Of a stretch of 64,000 nucleotides of DNA, positions 33,348 through 42,937 are shown in pieces. The position numbers were made by a program, and so were the translations under genes. The notes beneath the pieces are model-generated. The model saw only the letters and a list, made by a program, of their open reading frames with translations. It searched no databases and was not told the DNA's origin. Each line of letters begins with the position of its first letter. The stretch's first letter is position 1. The DNA lies in NCBI RefSeq assembly GCF_001623875.1, contig NZ_LWAE01000004.1, forward strand, positions 372,001 through 436,000, written 5' to 3'. This DNA comes from Clostridium magnum DSM 2767. GTDB lineage: Bacteria > Bacillota > Clostridia > Clostridiales > Clostridiaceae.

Positions 33348-33394
33348 ATTTTGTTTCGAATATAATCATATATTATTATATTCGAAACAAAAAT
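33348..33394. promoter_or_regulatory. Long palindrome in the divergent MCP/DeoR intergenic region
   Basis: Arms TTTTGTTTCGAATATAAT and ATTATATTCGAAACAAAA of about 19 bases surround a short AT centre, between divergent genes. It is a candidate operator for the DeoR-type regulator or an overlapping control site for both promoters. Confidence 0.6.
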
Positions 33395-33552
33395 TCAACA
33401 TGTAAACCATATCATAGTTATTTAATTGAATGTTTTTTTGAAGTATTTTATTCTTTTCTCTGTTATCCATATAGTTGTAATATTATTTTTATTAATGTAT
33501 AATTGAGTTTACAAACGATCAATTAATTTTTTTAAAGGCATAGGTGGATTTT

Positions 33553-34347
33553 ATGTTTGCTGTAGAGCGAATTAGATTAATTAAAGAACTTTTAACAGAC
33601 AAAAAACATATTGATGTTTCAACCCTCAGTTCCCTTCTCAATGTTTCCGAGGTTACTATTAGAAGAGATCTTGAAAAACTAGAGAATCAGGGCTTTCTTA
33701 CAAGGACCCATGGTGGTGCTGTTATTAATGATACGTCAGTTTATGAAGATATACCTTATGATAGTAATGCAGAAGAAGATCCTTTACTTCAATATAGAAG
33801 TGAAATAAGTGATATTGCTGTACAATTAATCGAGGATAATGATGTAATACTACTAAGTCCAGGACCTACAAATTTGCAAATTGCCAAAAAACTTTCGTCT
33901 AAAAGGAATGTAACAATTCTTACTAACGATCTTAACATTGCAGGAGAACTTTCAAGCAATGCTGGCAACAAAGTAATTCTACCTGGTGGAGACTTAGATC
34001 CTGTTACTCTAAATTTGTCTGGTAAACTAACAGAAGAAAATATAAGAAACTTCTATGTTAATCAAGCTTTTATCGAAGTGGATGGAGTTAGCTTAGCTAG
34101 GGGATACACCCTGCAAGATATCAACAAGACTTCTGTTGTAAAAGAGATGCTTAATATTTCTCATCAGAAGATTATTGTATGTCCATATAAAGCTTTTGAT
34201 TTTATAGCTTTTTCTCAATTAGCCCCAATTTCTATCGCTAATAAAGTAATAACAAATCCACAAATATCTGATAACTATAAAAATTATTTTTTTGAAAATA
34301 ACATCCAGCTTTTTACTGCTTTTAATACTTATGAGGGTGGTATATAG
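33553..34347 (+). CDS. DeoR-family transcriptional regulator
   Basis: A 264-residue regulator. The N-terminal DeoR helix-turn-helix is VSTLSSLLNVSEVTIRRDLEKLENQGFLTRTHGGAV (about residues 22-58), followed by a DeoRC sugar-phosphate sensor domain (LLSPGPTNLQIAKKL, VTILTNDLNIAGELSS, KVILPGGDLDPVTLNLSG). The ATG at 33553 is preceded by AGGTGG; a GTG three codons earlier is less likely. The stop is directly followed by the start of an ABC ATPase gene, so the regulator probably controls that transporter. Confidence 0.9.
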   Translation: MFAVERIRLIKELLTDKKHIDVSTLSSLLNVSEVTIRRDLEKLENQGFLTRTHGGAVINDTSVYEDIPYDSNAEEDPLLQYRSEISDIAVQLIEDNDVILLSPGPTNLQIAKKLSSKRNVTILTNDLNIAGELSSNAGNKVILPGGDLDPVTLNLSGKLTEENIRNFYVNQAFIEVDGVSLARGYTLQDINKTSVVKEMLNISHQKIIVCPYKAFDFIAFSQLAPISIANKVITNPQISDNYKNYFFENNIQLFTAFNTYEGGI

Positions 34348-35838
34348 ATGAGTAATGCTCTATTAAAAATTAAAGGTGTAAGCAAAAAACTTTCCGAAAA
34401 CTTTTCCCTTAAAAATATAGATTTAGATTTAAATGAAGGTGAAGTTCATGCAATCGTTGGTGAAAACGGTTCAGGCAAGTCCAGTATAATGAATATTCTA
34501 TCTGGACTTCATATAAAAGATAGCGGAAACATTTATATAGATGATGAACTGGTTAACATAAATTCTCCTTTAGATGCTAAAAAGCTTGGTATTACAATGA
34601 TTCATCAAGAATCTTCACTTTTCGAACATATCAGCATTGCTGAAAATATATTTATAGATAATAACCCTTACTTAAGTAAGAAACTTAAACTAATAGATTT
34701 TAGAAAAATATATAGTGATTGTGATACGTTACTTAATAAGTTTGGTCTTAATGTAAGCAGTAAGACTATCGTAAAGCATCTTAGCCCCGCGCAAAAACAA
34801 ATAGTTGAAATTGCAAAGGCTTACGTTTCCCATGCCAGAATAATTATTATGGATGAACCAACTTCCTCTTTAGGTGAAAACGAAACCTCAATACTATTGG
34901 ATATTATAAAAGAGTTAAAAAAGCACTACATTTCAATATTCTATATAACTCACAAACTAGAAGAAATAAATAAAATATGTGATAGAGTTTCTACTATGAG
35001 AGAAGGAAAAATAACAGGAACTCAATCTATAGAAAATATAAGTATAAATGATATATTCAATATGATAATTGGTTTTGATTCAAATGAGAGATATCCTAAA
35101 ATAAATTTTAAATTAGGAAACGAGGTTCTAAGGATATCCGACCTAAATTCTGGAGATTTTTTAAAGCAGATAAATCTTTCACTTAGAAAAAAAGAAATCT
35201 TAGGAATAACAGGACTGATCGGTTCCGGCGGTACAAAAATAGCGGAATCAATATTCGGAATTAACAAGATCGATTCTGGCAAAATTGTGATTAATGGTAT
35301 TTATAACCAAATTAATTCACCTTCTGACGCTATTAAGGCCGGTATTGCATATGTAACAGAAGATAGAATTATAAAAGGCCTATTTCCACATCTTAAAGTG
35401 TATGAAAATATTTCCGCTGCAAGCATGTATAGAATAAAACATGGATTTATGATAAATGAAAAGTACGAAAAAGAGATAGCTAGATCTTACATGCATAAGC
35501 TTGGAATTAAGTCACATAACGTAAATTCTGAAATTTCTCATCTAAGTGGAGGTAGTCAACAAAAAGTGGTACTTGCAAAGTGGATTATGTCAAAGTCAAA
35601 AATATTTATTTTTGACGAACCTACCAAAGGTATAGATATAGCATCAAAAGTTGACGTCTATAATCTAATGAATGAACTTTTGCAAAAGGGAGCAGCCATA
35701 ATACTAATATCCTCGGACCTACATGAGCTTATGGGCATGTGTGATAGAATAGCGGTGCTATCTAAAGGAAGAATTATAGATATCTTATCAAAACAGAACT
35801 TTTCTACAGAAAAAATACTTGAGCTTGAAACTCAATAG
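34348..35838 (+). CDS. Orphan sugar ABC transporter ATPase (RbsA type)
   Basis: A 496-residue twin-domain ATPase. Domain 1 has GENGSGKSS, HLSPAQKQIVEIAKAYV (a diverged signature) and IIIMDEPTSSL. Domain 2 has GLIGSGGTKIAESIFG, LSGGSQQKVVLAKW and IFIFDEPTKGIDIASK. It is co-transcribed with the DeoR regulator but has no permease or receptor next to it. The permease/receptor pair at 24666-26762 lacks an ATPase and is the obvious partner. A repeat copy follows directly after the stop. Confidence 0.92.
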   Translation: MSNALLKIKGVSKKLSENFSLKNIDLDLNEGEVHAIVGENGSGKSSIMNILSGLHIKDSGNIYIDDELVNINSPLDAKKLGITMIHQESSLFEHISIAENIFIDNNPYLSKKLKLIDFRKIYSDCDTLLNKFGLNVSSKTIVKHLSPAQKQIVEIAKAYVSHARIIIMDEPTSSLGENETSILLDIIKELKKHYISIFYITHKLEEINKICDRVSTMREGKITGTQSIENISINDIFNMIIGFDSNERYPKINFKLGNEVLRISDLNSGDFLKQINLSLRKKEILGITGLIGSGGTKIAESIFGINKIDSGKIVINGIYNQINSPSDAIKAGIAYVTEDRIIKGLFPHLKVYENISAASMYRIKHGFMINEKYEKEIARSYMHKLGIKSHNVNSEISHLSGGSQQKVVLAKWIMSKSKIFIFDEPTKGIDIASKVDVYNLMNELLQKGAAIILISSDLHELMGMCDRIAVLSKGRIIDILSKQNFSTEKILELETQ

Positions 35839-35843
35839 TATCT

Positions 35844-35979
35844 ATGAAGTGGAAACTTGAATCAGATAGAGTTTAAAACTCCACCTGATTCTTAGTTGAG
35901 CGAATCCAGGGACGTAGCCGCTCGCAACGTACACTTTGAAGAAGATGGGAGTATTAGAGCGGGTAGTCATCGGATAAAA
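35844..35979 (-). repeat. Intergenic repeat family A, copy 4 (inverted)
   Basis: Reverse-complement copy relative to copies 1-3, running from ATGAAGTGGAAACTTGAATC to GGGTAGTCATCGGATAAAAA. It starts six bases after the ATPase stop and lacks the nested segment of copies 2 and 3. Confidence 0.88.
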
Positions 35980-36004
35980 AGTAAAATTTACATAATGAAC
36001 AAAA

Positions 36005-36060
36005 CTAGGCTTTACATATAAATTTTCAAACTGATAAATTTATATGTAAAGCTATTTTAG
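36005..36060. terminator. Bidirectional terminator between the orphan ATPase and araR
   Basis: Stem AGGCTTTACATATAAATTT / AAATTTATATGTAAAGCT, with A- and T-rich flanks, between converging genes. Confidence 0.75.
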
Positions 36061-36084
36061 GTTTATATTTTCTCCAATCATCTA

Positions 36085-37161
36085 TCAAATGCTCCTACAG
36101 GAGTTTCTAACTATTAGCTCAGGTTTATATACATAGTTGTTTTTATCAACTTTTCTCTCAATTACATCCAGTAACATCCTTACTGCTTTTCTTCCCATAT
36201 CTATCTTAGGATGTTTTATAGTAGTTAACTTAGTCTCCGTTGCAATAGCAAGACTTGAATCGTCATAGCCTATAATTGATATATCTTCAGGCACTCTAAG
36301 ATTGCAATCTCTCACTGCTTGAATTACCTGAAATGCTATTTTATCATTATAGCAAAAGAATGCAGTAGGTTTATCATTTCTAGCCAGAACATTACTTGTA
36401 AATTCATAGGCATAAGAATTTAACTCTTTAGTTGTATAATTACCAATAAAATCATAATTAATATCAACATTAAATTCATTTAATGCTTTAATATATCCAA
36501 GGCGTCTATTTACTCCTTGCATATCATCACTCTTGAAAATGCCACATATTTTTCTATGACCTAATTGCAGTAAATACTTAGTAGCAATATATCCTCCCTC
36601 TAAATCATCCATTGTTAGGTATGAACAATCCAATTCATCATACTTAGCATGAAACATAACGTAAGGAATATTATTTTTATCCAATTCTCTAAAATAATTA
36701 ATATTTACATTTTCTAAGGCACTCAAGGTAGGTTCTATTATAACACCATCAAAGTCTCCATCAACGATTTTTCTAAGACATTCTGCTTCTTTATTCTTAT
36801 CATTATTAGTATTAAAAAGAGATAAAGTATGTCCGAATGAACTTAAGACATCTTCTACACCGCTTATAATTCCTGGAAAAATATAGTCAGATATATAAGT
36901 TGTAACTATAGCTATTTTCCGACTTGTTTTCTTTTCTATACTATAGCAGCAGAACGTCCCCTTGCCTTGTTCTCTTTTTATAAAACCATTATTTTCTAAA
37001 TTATCTAATGCCTTTCTTACCGTGTGTCTACTTACATTAAATGCTTGTACTATTTCATTTTCAGTAGGAATCTGTTCCATGTATTTTATAGCACCTGAGT
37101 ATATTTTCTTAATAAAATGCTGTTCTATCATTGAATATTTTGTAGTCGAACTATTTTCCAT
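36085..37161 (-). CDS. araR: Arabinose operon repressor AraR
   Basis: A 358-residue AraR, combining a GntR-type winged helix at the N-terminus (IPTENEIVQAFNVSRHTVRKALDNLENNGFIKREQGKGT) with a LacI-type arabinose-binding core (GVIIEPTLSALENV, CGIFKSDDMQGVNRRLGYIKAL, AFFCYNDKIAFQVIQAVRD, DISIIGYDDSSLA). A longer open frame exists upstream, but the ATG at 37161 fits both AraR length and an AAGGGAG site. An AraR operator lies 23 bases before the start, so the gene should be autoregulated. Three more operators control araD and araK. Confidence 0.93.
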   Translation of the reverse strand: MENSSTTKYSMIEQHFIKKIYSGAIKYMEQIPTENEIVQAFNVSRHTVRKALDNLENNGFIKREQGKGTFCCYSIEKKTSRKIAIVTTYISDYIFPGIISGVEDVLSSFGHTLSLFNTNNDKNKEAECLRKIVDGDFDGVIIEPTLSALENVNINYFRELDKNNIPYVMFHAKYDELDCSYLTMDDLEGGYIATKYLLQLGHRKICGIFKSDDMQGVNRRLGYIKALNEFNVDINYDFIGNYTTKELNSYAYEFTSNVLARNDKPTAFFCYNDKIAFQVIQAVRDCNLRVPEDISIIGYDDSSLAIATETKLTTIKHPKIDMGRKAVRMLLDVIERKVDKNNYVYKPELIVRNSCRSI

Positions 37162-37183
37162 AATTTTTTTGGTTCTCCCTTCA

Positions 37184-37197
37184 ATTGTACGTACAAT
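37184..37197 (-). promoter_or_regulatory. AraR operator upstream of araR
   Basis: ATTGTACGTACAAT, a perfect palindrome matching the AraR consensus, directly upstream of araR. Confidence 0.88.
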
Positions 37198-37299
37198 CAA
37201 TAGTTTTATTTTACTATCTGCAACAACTTTAATCAATAAAATATATAAACATAGTACATATTTATATATTTTTAATATTGACTGTACTGTAAATATTTT

Positions 37300-37341
37300 G
37301 AAGAAGGTTGTTCTAAAAGCATTTTTAGAACAACCTTCTTT
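37300..37341 (-). terminator. Terminator of the araD-araA operon
   Basis: Strong stem AAGAAGGTTGTTCTAAAA / TTTTAGAACAACCTTCTT with a short loop, just after the araA stop. Confidence 0.85.
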
Positions 37342-37361
37342 AAAACTACATATACTGAAAG

Positions 37362-38864
37362 TTAACGAAAGCGATAGCCCCATGCAACTTCATTCCATCT
37401 AAGTTCATTACGGAACTTAAGTGGGTCAGTATCTTTATTTATAACTACACATTCAATGCCTGCAGCTTCTGCATAATCAACTAACTGCTGAGCAGTTACA
37501 TCATATGAGTAAGAAGTATGATGAGCACCACCAGCCATAATCCAAGCTTCTGCAGCTACAGCAAGTGAAGGTTGTGGTCTCCAAAGTACACTTGCAACTG
37601 GCAGATTTGGCATCTTATTTTCAACCTTTACAGCATCAACTTCGTTAACTATTAGACGGAAACGATTTCCCATATCTATTAAGGAAGCACAAACTGCTGG
37701 ACCCTCTTTAGCTTCAAATAGTAAACGTGCTGGCGCCTCTTTTCCTCCAATACCAAGTGGTTTTACATCAATTTTAGGACGGCTAGATGCAATTGAAGGA
37801 CATATCTCAAGCATATGTGCACCTAATATCAGTTCTTTTCCAGCTTCTAAGTGGTAAGTATAGTCTTCCATAAGGGATGTACCACCAGTAAGCCCATCTC
37901 CCATAATCTTCATTACACGTACTAGTGCAGCAGTTTTCCAATCTCCCTCAGCTCCAAAACCGTATCCTTGAGCCATTAAACGTTGAGCTGCAAGTCCTGG
38001 AAGTTGTTTTATTCCATTCAAGTGTTGGAAGTTTGTAGTAAACGCAGTGTATCCACCTTTTTCAAATAACGCTTTCATTCCAAGCTCAATTCTTCCTTGT
38101 TCACGGATTGAATTACGGAAAGCACCAGCTTTACGTCCTTCTTCTGGAATTTCGTATAATTGATCATATTCATCCATAAGAGCATTTAGATCTGATTCAG
38201 ATACAGCATCTACGTATTCTACAAGATCGCCTATTCCATAAGCATCAACATACCAACCTAATTTAATTTGAGCTTCAACTTTATCGCCTTCAGTTACAGC
38301 AACGTCACGCATGTTGTCCCCTATTCTTGCAACTTTAAGCTGACGTCCTTCCTGGTATCCTACTGCAACACGCATCCATGACCCAATGTTTTCTACCACT
38401 TCAGGGTTCTGCCAGTATCCTACAACTATCTTACGATTTAGGCCCATTCTAGCACCAATAAATCCATGTTCACGGTCACCATGAGCTGATTGGTTAAGGT
38501 TCATGAAATCCATATCTATGCTATTCCATGGAATTTCTCTGTTATATTGAGTGTGTAAGTGAAGGTATGGTTTAGTTAATGCTGATAATCCCGCAATCCA
38601 CATTTTTGAAGGTGAGAAAGTATGCATCCAAGTGATTATACCAGCACAAGAATCGTCTGAACTAGCATCTACACATATTTTACGGATAGACTCTGGAGTC
38701 GTTACAACTGGTTTGAAAACTATCTCATATGGAAGCTTTCCAGTTTTGTTTAATCCATCTACCATATCTTGTGAATCTCTATCTACTTGTCTCAATACCT
38801 CTTCACCATATAAATGCTGACTTCCAGTAATAAACCAAAATACTGATTTTTTAACTTGTAACAT
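37362..38864 (-). CDS. araA: L-arabinose isomerase
   Basis: A 500-residue enzyme converting L-arabinose to L-ribulose (Mn-dependent, cytoplasmic). Landmarks are FVTGSQHLYGEEVL-like FITGSQHLYGEEVL at the start, WMHTFSPSKMWIAGL, QYNREIPW, GAEGDWKTAALVR, LMEDYTYHLEAGKELILGAH and MAGGAHHTSYS. The metal-binding Glu and His residues fall within these. The length is that of the family. It is the last gene of the araD-tal-tkt-araA operon. Confidence 0.97.
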   Translation of the reverse strand: MLQVKKSVFWFITGSQHLYGEEVLRQVDRDSQDMVDGLNKTGKLPYEIVFKPVVTTPESIRKICVDASSDDSCAGIITWMHTFSPSKMWIAGLSALTKPYLHLHTQYNREIPWNSIDMDFMNLNQSAHGDREHGFIGARMGLNRKIVVGYWQNPEVVENIGSWMRVAVGYQEGRQLKVARIGDNMRDVAVTEGDKVEAQIKLGWYVDAYGIGDLVEYVDAVSESDLNALMDEYDQLYEIPEEGRKAGAFRNSIREQGRIELGMKALFEKGGYTAFTTNFQHLNGIKQLPGLAAQRLMAQGYGFGAEGDWKTAALVRVMKIMGDGLTGGTSLMEDYTYHLEAGKELILGAHMLEICPSIASSRPKIDVKPLGIGGKEAPARLLFEAKEGPAVCASLIDMGNRFRLIVNEVDAVKVENKMPNLPVASVLWRPQPSLAVAAEAWIMAGGAHHTSYSYDVTAQQLVDYAEAAGIECVVINKDTDPLKFRNELRWNEVAWGYRFR

Positions 38865-38913
38865 AATTAATCCTCCTGTAACCTTAAATATTTGATAAGT
38901 GTTATTCGAACTT

Positions 38914-39855
38914 TTATTTCTTAATTTCTAATACTTGCTTTACACTATTTACAACATCATTACTAGTCAAGTTATATTTTTCAAACAACTGTGCAGGTTT
39001 TCCTGATTGTCCAAAAGTATCATTAACTCCAACTATTCTCATTGGTACCGGATATTTTTCTACAACTACTTCAGCAACTATACTTCCAAGCCCACCCATA
39101 ACGTTGTGTTCATCTACAGTTACTATAGCTCCGGTTTCTTGAGCTGCTTTAATTATTATATCCTTATCTACAGGTTTTAATGTGTGAAGGTTTATTACTC
39201 TAGCGCTTATATTCTCTTTTTCTAAAGTTTCAGCAGCTTTAAGCGCTTCGAATACCATTATTCCTGTAGAAATTATAGTTACGTCCTTACCCTCTCTCAA
39301 GGTTACTCCTTTTCCAAGCTCGAACTTGTATGTGCTTTCATCATTTATTACTGGTACACCCATTCTACCTAATCTTACATAGAATGGTCCATCTGTCTGT
39401 ATAGCCACTTCTATTGCCGCCTTAGTTTCTACTGCGTCAACAGGGCTCAATATAGTAATATTAGGTATAGTTCTCATAATTCCTATATCTTCTAAACACT
39501 GATGCGTTGCCCCATCTTCACCAACAGATAATCCTGCATGAGTAGCACATATTTTTACATTTAAATTAGGGTAACATACTGAATTTCTTACTTGTTCAAA
39601 AGCTCTTCCTGCTGCAAACATAGCAAAGGAACTAGCGAAAACTACATCTCCGCAGGCAGCCATTCCAGCTGCAGTAGATATCATGTTTGACTCCGCAATT
39701 CCTGCATCAAAAAACCTTTCCGGAAACGCTTTTTTAAAGATTCCAGTTTTTGTTGCTTCTGCTAAATCAGCATCAAAAACAAAGAATTCATATTTATTCC
39801 CTAGTTCTGCTAAAGCCTTACCGTAAGCCTCTCTTGTTGCTATTATCTCTGACAT
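38914..39855 (-). CDS. Transketolase C-terminal subunit
   Basis: The 313-residue pyrimidine-binding half of a split transketolase. It has FDADLAEATKTGIFKKAFPERFFDAGIAESNM near the start, the Glu-containing SVGEDGATHQCLEDI motif, YVRLGRMGVP, and a C-terminal TVDEHNVMGGLGSIVAEV. It starts one codon boundary after the N-terminal subunit and should form the active heterotetramer with it, feeding arabinose-derived xylulose 5-phosphate into the pentose phosphate pathway. Confidence 0.95.
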   Translation of the reverse strand: MSEIIATREAYGKALAELGNKYEFFVFDADLAEATKTGIFKKAFPERFFDAGIAESNMISTAAGMAACGDVVFASSFAMFAAGRAFEQVRNSVCYPNLNVKICATHAGLSVGEDGATHQCLEDIGIMRTIPNITILSPVDAVETKAAIEVAIQTDGPFYVRLGRMGVPVINDESTYKFELGKGVTLREGKDVTIISTGIMVFEALKAAETLEKENISARVINLHTLKPVDKDIIIKAAQETGAIVTVDEHNVMGGLGSIVAEVVVEKYPVPMRIVGVNDTFGQSGKPAQLFEKYNLTSNDVVNSVKQVLEIKK

Positions 39856-40701
39856 TTAAAGCACCTCCAATTTAGAAATCAACTCATCTAATTCTCTAAT
39901 AGCTTGATTATACTGTTCTTCATTAGGTGCTGAACCATGCCACTTAGCTTGATTTTCCATGAAGGATACATTTTTCCCCTTCGTTGTCTTACATATTATA
40001 GCGGTAGGCTTTTCTTTTATTTCTTTTGCGTTTTTTATAGCTGAATCTATTTCATCATAGTTATGTCCATCTATCTTTATAACATTCCACCCAAAGGCTT
40101 CAAATTTTTTATCAATCGGTTCTGAATTCATAACTTCACAGGTAGGTCCATCAATCTGGAGTCCGTTAACATCAACAAATGCAATAAGATTGTCTAATTT
40201 GTAATGCGCAGAAAACATAGCAGCTTCCCAAATTTGCCCCTCTGCTATTTCACCATCTCCTAAAGCAGCATAAACTGTATAGTTCTTATTGTGTACTTTT
40301 CCTGAAAGTGCCATGCCGCTAGCAGCAGATAAACCTTGCCCTAATGATCCTGAGGACATATCTACTCCCTTAATATACTTCATATCTGGATGTCCCTGTA
40401 AAACACTATCAATACTTCTAAAGCCTTTTAAATCCTCAACTGGGAAAAAACCTCTTTCTGCTAAAACTGCATATAGGGCTGGAGAACAATGCCCTTTAGA
40501 TAATACAAATCTATCTCTATCTTCCCATTTACTATTATTTATATCTATATTCATGTTGTTAAAATACAATACTGTCAGCACATCTGCTATAGAAAGCGAA
40601 CCTCCTGGATGTCCAGATTTAGCCCTGTATACCTGCTCTACTATATCTTTTCTTACCTTAATAGCTATTATAGCCAATTCTTTTTCTTTACTTTTATCCA
40701 T
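39856..40701 (-). CDS. Transketolase N-terminal subunit
   Basis: The 281-residue ThDP pyrophosphate-binding half. It has SGHPGGSLSIADVLTVLY, DRFVLSKGHCSPALYAVLAE, SSGSLGQGLSAASGMA, the ThDP/Mg motif ALGDGEIAEGQIWEA with the Asn in FVDVNGLQIDG, and GWNVIKIDGHN. It is intact and so serves as the yardstick for the deleted paralogue at 528-1111. It sits inside the AraR-regulated operon. Confidence 0.96.
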   Translation of the reverse strand: MDKSKEKELAIIAIKVRKDIVEQVYRAKSGHPGGSLSIADVLTVLYFNNMNIDINNSKWEDRDRFVLSKGHCSPALYAVLAERGFFPVEDLKGFRSIDSVLQGHPDMKYIKGVDMSSGSLGQGLSAASGMALSGKVHNKNYTVYAALGDGEIAEGQIWEAAMFSAHYKLDNLIAFVDVNGLQIDGPTCEVMNSEPIDKKFEAFGWNVIKIDGHNYDEIDSAIKNAKEIKEKPTAIICKTTKGKNVSFMENQAKWHGSAPNEEQYNQAIRELDELISKLEVL

Positions 40702-40735
40702 TTGTATCCTCCTAACAGTTATACTCTTTTAGTTA

Positions 40736-41383
40736 TTACTTTTTAGGCACACTTTCCCAATCCTTTAAAAACTTCTCTATGCCTATATCTGTTAAAGGAT
40801 GTTTTGCCATTTGAACAATTACATTATAAGGAATTGTTGAAATATCGGCTCCTAATTGAGCAGCTTCGATTACATGTAGAGGATTTCTTACGCTAGCACA
40901 AATAATTTCTGTTGGTATATTATAAGCCTTAAATATAGTTGATATTTCTTTTATTAATGTCATTCCTACTGATCCAATATCATCTAATCTTCCTAAAAAT
41001 GGACTTACATAAGTTGCTCCTGCTCTTGCTGCAAGTAAAGCTTGTGTTGAAGAGAATATTAGTGTAACATTTGTTTTTATTCCTTCAGCAGTAAGAACTT
41101 TTACAGCCTTTAATCCCTCTATTGTCATAGGAATTTTTATAACAATGTTTTTGTGTATCTTTACTAATTCTCTTGCTTCAGCAACCATTCCATCTTTCTC
41201 TAAGCTTATTACTTCTGCACTTATAGGTCCATCTACTATAGTAGTAATTTCTTTAACAACTTCAACAAAATCTCTACCTTCTTTTGCAATTAAAGATGGG
41301 TTAGTCGTAACACCACATATAACTCCCATGTCATTGGCCTTTTTTATATCCTCTACATTAGCTGTATCAATAAATATTTTCAT
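40736..41383 (-). CDS. tal: Transaldolase (fructose-6-phosphate aldolase-like subfamily)
   Basis: A 215-residue short transaldolase. It begins [20 protein letters not shown]. It has [11 protein letters not shown], the Schiff-base Lys in [35 protein letters not shown] and [13 protein letters not shown]. The subfamily includes true transaldolases and fructose-6-phosphate aldolases; the ara operon with transketolase argues for the pentose phosphate role. Confidence 0.93.
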   Translation of the reverse strand: MKIFIDTANVEDIKKANDMGVICGVTTNPSLIAKEGRDFVEVVKEITTIVDGPISAEVISLEKDGMVAEARELVKIHKNIVIKIPMTIEGLKAVKVLTAEGIKTNVTLIFSSTQALLAARAGATYVSPFLGRLDDIGSVGMTLIKEISTIFKAYNIPTEIICASVRNPLHVIEAAQLGADISTIPYNVIVQMAKHPLTDIGIEKFLKDWESVPKK

Positions 41384-41467
41384 CTTTGTTAACCCCCTAA
41401 TGATATTTTATAATGATGGTTTACAGTGTTCTGCAAACAACCTTTCAGTTATCTTATTTTAGTGATA

Positions 41468-42154
41468 TTATTGTCCGTAGTAAGCATTTTTTCCATGCTT
41501 TCTTAGGAAATGCTTATCTAGAAGTACTTTATCCATCGGTTCTCTATTCCCTTTTAAATTAATAGTATTAAACGCCATCTTAGCAACCTGCTCCATTACT
41601 ACCGCATGATAAACAGCATCCTCCGGACTTGTCCCCCAGCTAAATGGTCCATGTTCGTTTACTACTACACCTGAAACAAATAATGGATCAACATCTTTGA
41701 AGGTTTCAACTATTACGTTGCCAGTTTCCTTTTCATATTGACCATTTATTTCTTCAGCAGTCATAGGTCTTGTACAAGGTATTTCACCGTAGAAATAGTC
41801 TGCATGAGTTGTTCCAAAGGCCGGAATACTTAAGCCTGCCTGTGCGAAACTAGTAGCCCATTCTGAATGAGTATGAACAACTCCCCCTATTTCTTTGAAG
41901 GCATTATAAAGTACAACATGAGTAGGTGTATCTGATGAAGGTTTTAATTTTCCTTCTACTACATTTCCTTTAAGATCTACAACAACCATATCTTCTGCCT
42001 TGAGCTTATCATAATCTACACCACTTGGTTTTATAACTATAAGACCTTTTTCTCTATCAATACCACTTACATTTCCCCAAGTGTATATAACAAGGTTTTT
42101 TTCAACTAATTCTAAATTTGCCTCAAGCACCTTTTGTTTTAAATCTTCTAACAC
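41468..42154 (-). CDS. araD: L-ribulose-5-phosphate 4-epimerase
   Basis: A 228-residue class II aldolase-fold epimerase giving D-xylulose 5-phosphate. It has [36 protein letters not shown], the zinc-binding [13 protein letters not shown], and EHGPFSWG with the third His. The C-terminal [12 protein letters not shown] is typical. The start is GTG after AAGGAGG. It is the first gene of the operon, with an AraR operator upstream at 42311-42326. Confidence 0.96.
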   Translation of the reverse strand: MLEDLKQKVLEANLELVEKNLVIYTWGNVSGIDREKGLIVIKPSGVDYDKLKAEDMVVVDLKGNVVEGKLKPSSDTPTHVVLYNAFKEIGGVVHTHSEWATSFAQAGLSIPAFGTTHADYFYGEIPCTRPMTAEEINGQYEKETGNVIVETFKDVDPLFVSGVVVNEHGPFSWGTSPEDAVYHAVVMEQVAKMAFNTINLKGNREPMDKVLLDKHFLRKHGKNAYYGQ

Positions 42155-42310
42155 TTTTTAACCTCCTTACTTTTGCCTGCTTAGCCCTAGAGTTCTATAA
42201 CAAAAATATTAACCCCTCTTAGACTTATTTTTATAATCGTTTTCATCATTAATAAAAAATTTTACTTCCACAATATAATTTCTGCAAATAAATGTATGCA
42301 CTTAATCAAA

Positions 42311-42326
42311 ATTTGTACGTACATTT
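42311..42326 (-). promoter_or_regulatory. AraR operator upstream of araD
   Basis: ATTTGTACGTACATTT, with the TGTACGTACA core shared with the other AraR sites, about 160 bases before araD. Confidence 0.88.
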
Positions 42327-42404
42327 CATATGTTTATAATATCATCTTAGATTAAATTAATCAATACAAATAAACAAAATATTTCATCATTTATTTAATA
42401 ATTT

Positions 42405-42560
42405 TTATATATCTAAAGGAATAGGAAAAATTTTACACTTTATTACATTGGTATTAGTTTTATAACTCACTGTTGTATAAATGTATAAAAATACTGATAC
42501 TACTAGTGCAAGAATTAGACCTATTTTAAGCAGGTTTTTTTTGAAAAATGTCATTTTCAT
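42405..42560 (-). CDS. Possible small single-span membrane protein
   Basis: A 51-codon frame starting MKMTFFKKNLLKIGLILALV. It has a basic N-terminus and one hydrophobic segment (about residues 9-27). An AAGGAG sequence lies 13 bases upstream, which is far. It sits between the araD promoter region and repeat B copy 2. No family is recognised; it may be chance. Confidence 0.3.
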   Translation of the reverse strand: MKMTFFKKNLLKIGLILALVVSVFLYIYTTVSYKTNTNVIKCKIFPIPLDI

Positions 42561-42597
42561 GTACCTTTGAAACTCCTTCATTGAATTTTTCACAATT

Positions 42598-42799
42598 GAA
42601 GCAAGATCTTAATTCAGATGGGGATTCTTTTACCCCATCTGAATTTTAGAGCTGCGAATGCATGGCTTACTTGGCGTTGAACTCCCACTTAAGCAGAGAA
42701 CCAAAATCTATGATTTTGTGTGAATCACTTACTCCTCTGACGTTAGGAAGAGGAGTTTAATATAAAGTGGGAGACTTACGCCAAGTTAGTCAGGTTAAA
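42598..42799. repeat. Intergenic repeat family B, copy 2
   Basis: A 202-bp copy of the element at 262-515, in the same orientation. It keeps both stems (CAGATGGGG/CCCCATCTG and ACTTGGCGTTGAACTCCCA/TGGGAGACTTACGCCAAGT) but lacks the extra middle segment. Confidence 0.85.
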
Positions 42800-42824
42800 C
42801 ATATATATATTTTAATCTTAGATT

Positions 42825-42852
42825 GTTACAGTTTAGTTACAGCTTAATTACA
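42825..42852 (+). promoter_or_regulatory. Three direct repeats at 11-bp spacing (PHO-box-like)
   Basis: GTTACA at 42825, GTTACA at 42836 and ATTACA at 42847 are each 11 bases apart, as in sites read by OmpR/PhoP-type response regulators. They lie about 250 bases before the lipoprotein gene at 43104. Confidence 0.55.
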
Positions 42853-42937
42853 GTTTTATAACTTTATCTGATAAGTACTTAGATGTAATATCTCTTTGAT
42901 CTTGTCTTAGCTTTCATCTAATTCAATCTTCAATTGA

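Noticed and set aside
41468..42154. AraD-like gene as an L-fuculose-phosphate aldolase feeding the propanediol microcompartment
   Set aside because: It is part of the AraR-controlled operon with araA, tal and transketolase, and its sequence fits ribulose-phosphate epimerase; no fucose or rhamnose genes are present in the window.
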